IMG/VR virus record: IMGVR_UViG_3300047552_000127
Span: 1-28,778 of that record
Origin: a virus
Strand: one strand, 5' to 3'
Length of the DNA stretch: 28,778 nt
Part shown: in pieces, positions 22,601 through 28,778 of the stretch
How positions within the stretch are numbered: position 1 is the first letter of the stretch
Layout: every line of letters begins with the position of its first letter
Notes under the pieces: generated by a model
The model's input: only the letters and a program-made list of their open reading frames with translations
Told to the model about the DNA's origin: nothing
Databases searched by the model: none
Position numbers and translations under genes: made by a program

Positions 22601-24758
22601 TTGCGGCAGATTTCTCGATTGCTTTGGCTTCGTCTATAACCTCAATTGCAGCCTTCTTTTTGTCGGCGTTCATGCCTGATTGTTCGATCTCTCGAATCTG
22701 CTTCGCATACTTCAGATCAACTGCGCGAGCAGCGACGATTTTCTGACGCTCAAGCGCTGTCAAACCAGTCAAGCGAAGCTCATCCTCATAGACTTTCGCG
22801 ATCTCTTTTGCATTTGCCAAAGACTCCTCAGCTCCAGCCATGATTGTTTCTGACTGGATCTGCTTTTGCACTTCGCCAAGCGACGTGTATGCGCCTTCCA
22901 GATCCTTGAGCAACTTACGCTCGCCAGCGCTCTTCGCGTTGGCAATCTGCTCAGACACGCGAGCTGCTTCTTTTTCGCCTTCGGTAATCTTGGCTGCAAA
23001 CTTTCCACGCTCTTCAAGTCTGGATAGCATCTCTTTCTCGGACTTGATGCGAGCTTGAACTGCCGAAATCTGATTGTTGATCGAGTCTGCGTATTCCTTG
23101 CCAGCTCCGCGATTAATGCCAGCGATGACGGTTTCGTAGTCACGCAAGACTGAGTTGTACTCCTTAGAGCCTTCAACCAAGCCTTTCAGTGCAGTGTCCC
23201 GCTTCTCAGCGGCCTGCTGTCGCTCAAGTTCGCGTTTTTTCTCATCGGAGTAGAACGACTTCGCCTGCTCGCCAAGCGCGATAGCAGATTTGTTTGCTGC
23301 GTTTTCATCGTCCTTGGCTTTGATTCTTTGCTGATTTACGTCGAGATACTTTTCAGCAAGGCGAATATTCTCCTTCAGTGCATCAGCCTCAGCTTGAAGC
23401 ACCTTTTCTGCATTTGTACCTTTTGTGTTTGCAATTCCTTGCTCTTTCAAGGCAAGCACTCGCTTCATTCGCTCAAGCTCAGCTTCAGGTGTGCTTTGAC
23501 GGCCAATCTCAAGAATTGCATCGCGAGCTTGCTTAATCCAGCCAGTCAAAGAAATCCAACCGCGCTCGACAGAGCCGAGGTTGGACAGCAACTTTGGCGT
23601 CATTCCTTCAAGAGATGCTGCGTAAGCCTCTTGCGCGACACGAGCCGCTTCCGACATCTTGCCTTGCTCTTCTAGCGCTCTAATCTGGTCGTATACGGCC
23701 TTTGTCAAATAGTTCGATGACTCAGCCAGCTTCATTGAAGCCTGCAATGGAGCCTTACCAAGAGACTCAAACGCCTTTACCGTGTCCTCAACAGCGCCGC
23801 CGCCAGCCTTCTCAAATTCAATTGCGGCCTTGGTGAATCGAGCGAAATTCTCAGCTCCAACTTTTCCGGTCTGAGCGAATAAATTTAAAACCTCAGCAGC
23901 CTTTGACTGCGTGGTGGTTCCGCTATCAAGGCTGGCTGCAATATTCGACAGTTGTGCGGCAGTCGTTCCGGCAGCATTGCCAGTCAAGATCAATGTCTTC
24001 TGGAATGCCTCAGCCTCTGCTGCTCCTTTAAAATATCCATATCCAAGCGTACCAACTGCTGCGGCAGCAATAGTGAACGGATTCACCAATCCAGCGACGT
24101 ACTTGCCAAGTGCGCTAGCCGCAGCGCCAGCGCTACCAAAAATATCGCGGAGCTGGCCACCCTGCTGCAAAAGCACAGTCAATGGAGCTTGACCACCTTG
24201 CAACGATACAACAATGTCGGTGAACTGCGCTGGAACCTGACGCAGAGCAGCGGCCGTAGCCTTGGCTGTCATGCCGTATTCGTTGAGCTGCTTGCTACCC
24301 TTGCCAAGAGAGCCGTTTACGGCTTCGTTGGCTTTTTCAATTTCGCGCAGCTTGGCCAGGTATGGCTCCAGCTTTGTCAGGTCTGCGCCGCGCTGCTCGG
24401 CGATTTTGGCCTGATATGCAGCTGTACCCTTGCCACCAGCCTCAAGCTCGGCTGTGGATCGCTGTACGGCCGCAATGATGCTGTTTGTGGCGCGTTCTTG
24501 GCGCTTAGCGACCTTTTCGGCCTCTTCCGCGAGCTTCTTTTGCTCTTGAATGACTTTTTTGATGCCAACGCCAGTTTGATCAGCAGCCTCCTGAGTCTTG
24601 TTGAACGACTCAGTGGCTTTCTTGCTTTGCTGATCTAGCGCCTGCGACAGCTCGTTGATCGAGTCCTTGGCTACCTTGGTTCCGTCCTTAACACCAGAGG
24701 CGTCAACGCCCATCTCAATGTTAATTTTTGGATTGTTTGAGTTACCTTGAGTAGCCAT
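19677..24758 (-). CDS. Tape measure protein
   Basis: This 1693-residue protein sets tail length and is placed in the tail tube before DNA ejection. The N-terminal part has the prophage tail length tape measure pattern of the lambda gpH group (DASGVKDGTKVAKDSI, then the PAQFTDIVVSLQGGQAPLTVLLQQGGQL stretch in residues about 185-215). Long coiled coils and two hydrophobic glycine/alanine-rich parts follow. A threefold repeat near the C-terminus lies at 20215-20755. At a usual 1.5 angstroms per residue a tail of roughly 250 nm is expected, which is inference. It starts eight bases before the stop of the chaperone frame. Confidence 0.92.
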   Translation of the reverse strand: MATQGNSNNPKINIEMGVDASGVKDGTKVAKDSINELSQALDQQSKKATESFNKTQEAADQTGVGIKKVIQEQKKLAEEAEKVAKRQERATNSIIAAVQRSTAELEAGGKGTAAYQAKIAEQRGADLTKLEPYLAKLREIEKANEAVNGSLGKGSKQLNEYGMTAKATAAALRQVPAQFTDIVVSLQGGQAPLTVLLQQGGQLRDIFGSAGAAASALGKYVAGLVNPFTIAAAAVGTLGYGYFKGAAEAEAFQKTLILTGNAAGTTAAQLSNIAASLDSGTTTQSKAAEVLNLFAQTGKVGAENFARFTKAAIEFEKAGGGAVEDTVKAFESLGKAPLQASMKLAESSNYLTKAVYDQIRALEEQGKMSEAARVAQEAYAASLEGMTPKLLSNLGSVERGWISLTGWIKQARDAILEIGRQSTPEAELERMKRVLALKEQGIANTKGTNAEKVLQAEADALKENIRLAEKYLDVNQQRIKAKDDENAANKSAIALGEQAKSFYSDEKKRELERQQAAEKRDTALKGLVEGSKEYNSVLRDYETVIAGINRGAGKEYADSINNQISAVQARIKSEKEMLSRLEERGKFAAKITEGEKEAARVSEQIANAKSAGERKLLKDLEGAYTSLGEVQKQIQSETIMAGAEESLANAKEIAKVYEDELRLTGLTALERQKIVAARAVDLKYAKQIREIEQSGMNADKKKAAIEVIDEAKAIEKSAAINKVIQDDFAKTADQINQSLTDALMRGFESGKSFGQNLRDTLENMFKTMILRPTISAIIAPVGGGILSLFSGGAQAAGAASGSAGASSSSLSFANGMSTFQMLSGIKTVLTDGVASAIAQGFGAVASTSAGQSLGLATQAAGPTTAAGQGSYALTQSGLATQQALTVAGNAIAAYAMSKAISGEYKIGNGKLMDIATVVGSAYIGPLAGVVSGIINRAFGMGAVRTTGSGISGTFSTQTGADVRNFQEWSQSGGWFRSSRSGTNFSAVSTELDRFLDSSVKNITDSTREYAKSIGAGASSINNYAKSIKISLAGLDATAQGKAIEDALGGFSEDLAKRIINDNAFAFFDGWFVPVKKEGETATQTLMRLSESLGAVNSVLKLFNDNLLSISVQSSVAASNLIDVFGGVENFRSQTSAYYEAFFSDLEKNAQVAKVLKEGFSSIGLAIPKSVEQYKQLVNAQNLNTDAGQKTYAALISLAPAFDAVTKASQNLQSNYTQYLLDPAAQQADYLKNLQASFDAIGIKTQAGWVEVTSKQITGFSLFKGYLYRTFKELLPDMVSAKLPTTIEEYRKLVDAQDTATEAGKRQRDALLELAPQFAAYIDSLEQAKQAIASQRYGLETTLLNLQGDTVALRARERAALDETNRALYDKITALQDANTAQAAADQAAATRKQEEDAVAQERAGLDKQILQLQGDTKALRELERAALSETNRALFDQVTALQDAKAAAEEAALAEQNLANERSSLEMQLLQETNNVAEIRKIELGSLNESNRALQERIWALQDEKAAQEALQQASQGTVSEIERLKQSMTGSTAEQSAAALQAQFATTTAQARAGDLTALSKLPTISTALEQAFTLTASTASEVARMRGFLAGSLSETLAVLGAGSAEKAISTISSVDLAANTQTDGLELTPTSTTAGLMSGSSSTAMLIEEISALRVDNQAQARAIVQLQSRLTKVVERWDIDGIPETRAVV
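20215..20755 (-). repeat. Threefold coiled-coil repeat in tape measure gene
   Basis: Three copies of a 60-67 residue unit begin near 20750, 20551 and 20372. Each has a leucine-rich start, an E-R-A/G-x-L-x-E-T/S-NRAL core and an ALQD-x-K/N-A end. The DNA copies have drifted, so the duplication is not recent. Tape measure proteins often vary in length by gain or loss of such units. Confidence 0.75.
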
Positions 24759-24765
24759 GCAGCAC

Positions 24766-25002
24766 CTAACTGTTTGCTTGGCGCATTGATTCCAATGCCG
24801 CCGATTCCATTACACGAATGTCATCGAATGCAACTTTCCAGTCGTTCGATGGCAGACCGAGATTATCAATCATGCGGAATAGGACGTTGTAGTCCAAACC
24901 TTTCGGCCCACCCATCCCGATTCGCCACTGTGTAGCTATCGCGATAAACAGGTCTACAGTTTGCCAGTTTTCGGGCCAAACTTCAACTGTTTGAGATGCC
25001 AT
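24766..25002 (-). CDS. Tail assembly chaperone, C-terminal (T-like) part
   Basis: This 78-residue frame resembles the DUF1799 / gpT-like half of tail assembly chaperones (EVWPENWQTVDLFIAIATQW, RIGMGGPKGLDYNVLF). The ATG at 25002 has no ribosome site, so the frame is probably reached by -1 frameshifting from the upstream chaperone gene. The fusion would be about 234 residues (130 + 26 linker + 78). Chaperones of this kind wrap the tape measure protein during tail assembly. It ends with TAG. Confidence 0.8.
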   Translation of the reverse strand: MASQTVEVWPENWQTVDLFIAIATQWRIGMGGPKGLDYNVLFRMIDNLGLPSNDWKVAFDDIRVMESAALESMRQANS

Positions 25003-25076
25003 AAAGCCAGAAAGATCAAACCCATTTCTGGGCTTGTCTTTCGGCTCTGGCAGGTATAAAGCCGAAGCGACCCGTC

Positions 25077-25469
25077 TTAGTTTCCCAGACGGCCTTCAGT
25101 GATGGCCGAACGATATGTGTTCATGATGGCCATTGCAGCTGCTGGCAGCTCGTCGCACAGCTGAGCAACGGCACGGCGACTGAATTCGATGTCCAAATTC
25201 CAGCCGTCAGCGACCTTCATGATGTAATCGGCATTGGTTTCTTTGGTCTTCTCAAGAGCATCTGTCAACGAGAATTTTTGCTCTTCCTCGCCAGATCCTG
25301 TTGGAGCAACGCCAGCATCGTCCATCAGTGTGTCGATCATCTTGCCAAATTCGGTGCGCGTGCGGTACACATAGCTCATCTCAATTGAGCCTTCGCCGCC
25401 CTCAAGCATTGGAATGTTGACGATTGCTTTGAAATTCTTTGGGCGTGAGCCGAGTACGATTTTTGCCAT
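25077..25469 (-). CDS. Tail assembly chaperone, N-terminal (G-like) part
   Basis: This 130-residue protein, starting MAKIVLGSRPKNFKAIVNIP, holds the place of lambda gpG between the major tail protein and the tape measure gene. The ATG at 25469 has AAGGA about nine bases upstream; a longer frame from 25568 is in the insertion zone next to the homing nuclease. Its last codons, CTG GGA AAC TAA, contain the slippery heptamer GGGAAAC, so part of the ribosomes go on into the T-like frame. Confidence 0.8.
   Translation of the reverse strand: MAKIVLGSRPKNFKAIVNIPMLEGGEGSIEMSYVYRTRTEFGKMIDTLMDDAGVAPTGSGEEEQKFSLTDALEKTKETNADYIMKVADGWNLDIEFSRRAVAQLCDELPAAAMAIMNTYRSAITEGRLGN
25080..25086 (-). other. Programmed -1 frameshift site (GGGAAAC)
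   Basis: On the leftward strand the heptamer G GGA AAC lies in the correct phase just before the TAA of the G-like frame. After a -1 slip the reading goes on with CTA AGA CGG without any stop for 26 codons to the ATG at 25002 and through the T-like frame. CCGTCT and AGACGG flank the site and could pair around it. It matches the lambda G-GT system (GGGAAAG). Confidence 0.85.
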
Positions 25470-25568
25470 TTGGATGTTTCCTTTGGGTGTTGAAAATGCC
25501 AGTAGAAGAGCTGTCAAGCAGATCATTTGGTTCACCCATTGTATTCCAAAACTTTTCAGTTGTGACAT

Positions 25569-26270
25569 TCACAACTTTACTCTTGGATATTTTTTACCAG
25601 TTCTAGATGCAGATATCTTTGCTCTAGTTTCATCGGAAACTATTCTTCCAATTGATGATTTTGATATTTTCGCCCTGTATTCATCGCTAAGATTTTTCCC
25701 GAACAATGGATGATTTGATCCTAATTTTGATCTTGACATCTTTCTTCTTGATTCTTCAGAGAAAACTTTTCCCAAATGAGACTCAGACATCTTTCTTCTG
25801 GTTTTTTCGGATGCTTTTCTTCCCGTATTCTTTTTCGCAACCTTCTGAGAAATTTCCTTGCTCCTCATTGGATTAGCATCGCCCATCATTTTTTCTGACT
25901 TAGCCAATCTAACTTCTGGCCTTTTCGATACGTTTTTATCTCCCATCAATCTGTTCGATAAATTTTTTCTAGCTTCATCTGACATCTTCATTCCAGATGC
26001 GCCTTCTCCACCATCCGTAAGATTAACAAGAACACCTCCAAATTGACGCCTTCCATATTGCTTTATTAGTGAGGCTTCAACTCTAAATGCCTCGTCTTCT
26101 GACAAATGTTGAGAATGTATCTCAACATCAACACCATGTATTGATGCAACAGAAGCCCAAAATTTAGATCTTCTAGAAAAATCAACAGATCTATTTCCCC
26201 TGCCTTTTCCTACATAAAACACCTCTCCACTTGATTTTTTCTTGTGAAGATAGACGTAAAAATTGTTCAT
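25569..26270 (-). mobile_element. GIY-YIG homing endonuclease (free-standing)
   Basis: This 233-residue protein is a homing endonuclease of the Seg type. YVYL (6-8 area) and YVG (19-21) form the GIY-YIG core, R27 and E65 fit the catalytic residues, and four NUMOD3-type DNA-binding repeats (SDEARKNLS, SEKTRRKMS, SEESRRKMS, SDEYRAKIS / SDETRAKIS) fill residues about 92-230. It sits between the major tail protein and the chaperone genes and is more AT-rich than both. The ATG at 26270 directly follows the T-run of a terminator and lacks a ribosome site. It is likely a selfish insertion that cuts related phages. Confidence 0.9.
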
Positions 26271-26275
26271 AAAAA

Positions 26276-26303
26276 AATAGGGCCATCAAACGATGGCCCT
26301 ATT
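26276..26303 (-). terminator. Rho-independent terminator after the major tail gene
   Basis: On the leftward strand AATAGGGCCATC and GATGGCCCTATT form a perfect 12-bp stem with a 4-base loop, followed by seven T (26277-26271). It stops part of the transcripts after the major tail protein gene, which is often made in excess over the later tail proteins. Confidence 0.85.
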
Positions 26304-26329
26304 GTATCAGTTAGCTAGTGTAACTAATA

Positions 26330-26977
26330 TCAGCTCGCGTAGGAGATTGAGCGGCCCAACAAAGTCAAGGCAGCAGTGACGCTGTTTGCTTGGTTGACGT
26401 TCAACGATGGAGCTTCAGACACGCTCATGTAGCCGTAACCGTAAGTCACAGCGCCGCCAGACAAGACCATCTTGAATGCGACTTTAGACAATGTGCGGCT
26501 AATGTCCAACATGGCTTGGTAGTTGGCGTTCGCTGGATCGTGACCCAAAGTCAGCGTGATGCTGGTGGCGTTGAAGCCAGTAGGGATGTTGATCGCGTTG
26601 CGACGAGCGATTGGGTTGATGGTTGTGAAGCGAGCGTCACCGCCGGAAGTGGCAATGGTCAACACTTGAGGGATTTCAGTCCAGCTAGACACCTTCTGTG
26701 CGCTACCAGTACCAGTACCAGCAGAGTAGAAGTCAGTGTCAGTAGAGTTCAAGCCAGTGACGCCGAATGTGTCAGCAGTCAATGAATCGACTTTATACAC
26801 GGTGTCAGTCGCATCTTCCCAGCCAGAAGTCAAAACAACTTCATCGCCATCGGAATAACCGTGCGATGTAGCGCTTGCTACAGCTGGTGAAGCGTTAGAC
26901 AACGCTGTGATTGTTTTTGCAGATGCGAAGTCCTGAGAAAAATAGAACTTGCTGCCTTCGGGGAAGAAATAGGCCAT
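26330..26977 (-). CDS. Major tail protein (tail tube)
   Basis: This 215-residue protein, starting MAYFFPEGSKFYFSQDF, is the likely tail tube subunit. It has an N-terminal domain with a GYSDGDEVVLTSGWEDATDTVYKVDS stretch and a later tube-like part with TITLTLGHDPANANYQ and a strand-rich end. Its place between the tail terminator gene and the chaperones fits. AGGAG lies eight bases before the ATG at 26977. A strong terminator follows. Confidence 0.85.
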   Translation of the reverse strand: MAYFFPEGSKFYFSQDFASAKTITALSNASPAVASATSHGYSDGDEVVLTSGWEDATDTVYKVDSLTADTFGVTGLNSTDTDFYSAGTGTGSAQKVSSWTEIPQVLTIATSGGDARFTTINPIARRNAINIPTGFNATSITLTLGHDPANANYQAMLDISRTLSKVAFKMVLSGGAVTYGYGYMSVSEAPSLNVNQANSVTAALTLLGRSISYAS

Positions 26978-27087
26978 GATTAAAACTCCTGTGAAATGTC
27001 CGGCCGGACGAAGCACTTACGTGCGCCATTGAGCGAAAACCACTCTACGTAGATTTTAGAGTGATTTTCAGATGAGTTGCAAGCTCT
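26978..27087. other. Gap before the major tail gene
   Basis: This is one of the few longer gaps in the late region. It holds the 12-bp palindrome GTCCGGCCGGAC (26998-27009), an inverted repeat CACTCTA / TAGAGTG (27041-27063) and a promoter-like pair on the leftward strand. No gene is seen. Confidence 0.5.
27053..27082 (-). promoter_or_regulatory. Possible promoter of the major tail gene
   Basis: On the leftward strand TTGCAA (27082-27077) and TAAAAT (27058-27053) are 18 bases apart. It would give extra transcription of the major tail gene, with the terminator at 26276-26303 at its end, forming a one-gene unit. Confidence 0.3.
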
Positions 27088-27441
27088 TTATCGTAAGTCT
27101 CGGATGACAAAATCCTGAATCGCGCCACGCAAACCAGTCTCTTGATCTGCAACTGAAACCAACTCTGCTGAGGCCTGCGCAGCAAACAGAGTCGATGTGC
27201 GCAAAGCTGAATCTGCGGCCAATATCAATTGAGATGCGCCAAGCCTGGTTTCTGCCCATACGTTGATCTGGATCACGGCCTCGCGCATATTCGGCACTGA
27301 CTTGCCAAGCGGCTTGATTGACGTGCCGCCAATTTGGTTCCAAGTGATGAACGGACGCGCAGTGTTCTCTGGCGCGAAGTCTGGATAGACGTTATCGCAC
27401 ACTGTTTTCAGGACTGTGTAGACGTTTGATTCGAGGCTCAT
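27088..27441 (-). CDS. Tail terminator-like protein (DUF3168)
   Basis: This 117-residue protein starts MSLESNVYTVLKTVCDNVYPDFAP and has RPFITWNQIGG and VIQINVWA, the pattern of DUF3168 / tail completion proteins (lambda gpU type). It caps the tail tube and joins it to the head. It overlaps the gp10-like gene by four bases. Confidence 0.85.
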   Translation of the reverse strand: MSLESNVYTVLKTVCDNVYPDFAPENTARPFITWNQIGGTSIKPLGKSVPNMREAVIQINVWAETRLGASQLILAADSALRTSTLFAAQASAELVSVADQETGLRGAIQDFVIRDLR

Positions 27442-27917
27442 AGTTCACCTAACTTTTTCATGATAGCTCCCTCAGCTGCCGCCAAGGCTTCTTTGTATTT
27501 GTTTACAAGTGCAGGACGTAAGAATGGCTGTCTATCTGGTGCGAATGGGTTTAATCCGTACTCAACAAACAAACCATACGGAGCTTTCTCGTAGTTCCAG
27601 CTCACATGATATGTAGCCCTAGTTGGACTTGAGTTGTCCTTTGAATACACCTGATAAATTGCTTTTTGCAGCGTTCCAGGATTGAATCTGTATCGACCCT
27701 CTTTGCTCTCGCTGCCTTTCTTCCATGATTTGCCATAAAAGAAGTGAGGCTTTGTGCTGCGTCCCGCAAGCCTCCTTGCCTCTTCGTAAATTACGTTTGC
27801 TCCAGCCTGTGCAGCCGGACGAATCGCCTCAACAGCGGCATCTTCTAGTCTTGAAAGCAAATCATCAAACTGGGATGTATCCATCCCGTATGTGACGCTA
27901 TTCTGACCTTTAGCCAC
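27438..27917 (-). CDS. HK97 gp10-like head-tail or tail protein
   Basis: This 159-residue protein fits the HK97 gp10 family of connector or tail completion proteins (FDDLLSRLEDAAVEAIRPAAQAGANVIYEEAR at the start; APYGLFVEYGLNPF ... QPFLRPAL later). The GTG at 27917 was chosen because GAGG lies six bases upstream; the frame further upstream is inside the head closure gene. It overlaps that gene by eight bases. Confidence 0.85.
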   Translation of the reverse strand: MAKGQNSVTYGMDTSQFDDLLSRLEDAAVEAIRPAAQAGANVIYEEARRLAGRSTKPHFFYGKSWKKGSESKEGRYRFNPGTLQKAIYQVYSKDNSSPTRATYHVSWNYEKAPYGLFVEYGLNPFAPDRQPFLRPALVNKYKEALAAAEGAIMKKLGEL

Positions 27918-28230
27918 CGTATACCTCGCAGGCCAGATCCATGTATTCCTTGTTCTGCTTATCGCGCAAAACTGCTTTGATCTGGTAAACGATCGAGCCG
28001 TGTGAAACGCGCATTGCAGCAGTAATTCCGGCCTTGTAGCGCACTCGAATGCTGGCACGAATAGTCGATGTCACTTCGCCGGATTTGATCTCTTCCAAAC
28101 CGCTGCGATGGCGAATATCAGCCCAGACTGTCGCGTATGTCGTCCAAGTATTGACTGGCTGGCCAATCTCATCCTGCGTTGTCGATTGCTGCTGGATGAT
28201 CACTCGATTTTTAAGTTGGCCTGCTCTCAT
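27910..28230 (-). CDS. Head closure protein (SPP1 gp16-like)
   Basis: This 106-residue protein starts MRAGQLKNRVIIQQQ, with a W-x-TYATVWADIRHRSGLE stretch and a final KEYMDLACEV, as in phage head-tail adaptor / head closure proteins that seal the connector after packaging. The start at 28230 is one base past the stop of the preceding connector gene, while the frame upstream to 28293 lies inside that gene. Confidence 0.88.
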   Translation of the reverse strand: MRAGQLKNRVIIQQQSTTQDEIGQPVNTWTTYATVWADIRHRSGLEEIKSGEVTSTIRASIRVRYKAGITAAMRVSHGSIVYQIKAVLRDKQNKEYMDLACEVYGG

Positions 28231-28231
28231 G

Positions 28232-28555
28232 TCACATTCCCATATTGATTCGGTACGGATCAAGCAGCCACTTGATGCCAAGCGGAAGCTCAATCACGTT
28301 GCCGCCAGATTGCTGGGTCACAGACTCGCGATTTTCGTAGAGCGTGCCAACCTGAAGCAGCACAGCAGCTTTAACTGCGTCTGTCATCACCAATCCATCC
28401 AAGTCGCTGCCAATGCTGGATGCGTATAGATTTCGGTTCAAATAGCTTGATGCCGCCTGCTCGCAGCCGTCCAGATACATCTGAATCAGAGTGTCTTCGT
28501 CTGAATGATCTACGCGAAGATGAAGTTTGGCCGCAGCCAGCGTGATGATGCTCAT
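28232..28555 (-). CDS. Head-tail connector (gp6-like)
   Basis: This 107-residue protein starts MSIITLAAAKLHLRVDHSDEDTLIQ with YLDGCEQAASSYLNRNLY, typical of gp6-like connector proteins (HK97 gp6 / SPP1 gp15 group). It binds the portal and the head closure protein. It overlaps the preceding gene by four bases. Confidence 0.88.
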   Translation of the reverse strand: MSIITLAAAKLHLRVDHSDEDTLIQMYLDGCEQAASSYLNRNLYASSIGSDLDGLVMTDAVKAAVLLQVGTLYENRESVTQQSGGNVIELPLGIKWLLDPYRINMGM

Positions 28556-28778
28556 GGTCTTTCTTCCCAGCGTGCTTTAAATACGCCTTGTGCAGTTTGG
28601 TTTCCAATGTTTGTGATCGAGATATAGTATGTACCAGCAGGCATACCAATTGGGTCTGAACTGCCGCCGGACACAGAATCGCTCTTGTTTCCACTGTTCA
28701 CCTGAAACACATCGAGCAGGTTGCCACCAGTTACAACTCCGCCATTGTCCATGTCTACGTGCGTGACATACGAAAAGT
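28552..28778 (-). CDS. Partial virion-region protein at the right edge
   Basis: The frame has an ATG at 28752 (66 residues: DNGGVVTGGNLLDVF ... GTYYISITNIGNQTAQGVF) but stays open to the window edge (SYVTHVD before it), so the real start may be outside. It lies where a small head or head-decoration gene is expected, just before the connector. The glycine-rich, strand-like sequence could be a small beta-structured protein. The function is unknown. Confidence 0.6.
   Translation of the reverse strand, partial: FSYVTHVDMDNGGVVTGGNLLDVFQVNSGNKSDSVSGGSSDPIGMPAGTYYISITNIGNQTAQGVFKARWEERP

Overview
The window looks like about two thirds of a temperate-type or lytic siphovirus (tailed phage) genome or prophage. 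Gene order, start-stop overlaps (ATGA, GTGA, TAATG), gene sizes and near absence of spacers are all phage-like. Base composition is moderate. Several small early proteins have the look of phages of Burkholderiales and related betaproteobacteria, but that host guess is inference only. No integrase, CI-type repressor, terminase, portal or capsid gene is inside the window. On a circular map the missing packaging and head genes would lie past the right edge and before the left edge, because both edge modules run leftward.

Layout. 1-592 is non-coding: a GC-rich block of degenerate CGGCGGCG repeats, a 9-bp tandem repeat and a hairpin, just downstream of an HNH nuclease (593-871). This is the usual place for the packaging (cos/pac) region before the small terminase gene. 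872-1183 is a dense cluster of an 8-bp iteron (CTCTACCC, nine exact copies in both orientations) around a perfect DnaA box, abutting the end of a primase-helicase gene: a strong origin candidate. 1184-8647 is the leftward replication and recombination operon: PD-(D/E)XK exonuclease of RecE type, PAPS-reductase-like protein, Sak4-like ATPase, SSB, VRR-NUC nuclease, small proteins and the AEP-VirE primase-helicase. A structured leader that resembles C4/P4-CI antisense RNAs lies at about 3736-3806, directly before the primase part of the operon.

8648-8778 is a divergent promoter region with two copies of AACTTCAC-N4-GTGA. 8779-14528 is the rightward early operon: many small proteins, an SF2 helicase, a P22-Cro-like repressor, a MazG-like protein, an AlpA-like regulator with its own promoter, and tiny zinc-ribbon proteins. 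One gene near its end carries an in-frame amber codon. This operon meets the leftward late genes tail to tail at 14519-14528.

14519-28778 is the leftward late region, transcribed from right to left: head-tail connector, head closure protein, HK97-gp10-like protein, tail terminator, major tail protein, a GIY-YIG homing endonuclease inserted behind a terminator, the tail assembly chaperones with a lambda-type -1 frameshift (slippery GGGAAAC), a 1693-residue tape measure protein, one distal tail protein with a carbohydrate-binding-like module, a tail fibre, and then the lysis block (single-TM holin candidate, membrane proteins, Rz with nested Rz1, M15 endolysin).

The most interesting points are the combination of P4-like features at the primase locus (iteron origin plus antisense-RNA-like leader), the amber-interrupted early gene, the shared GTGATA promoter motif at four promoters, the verified frameshift fusion, and the repeat-rich 1-592 region.
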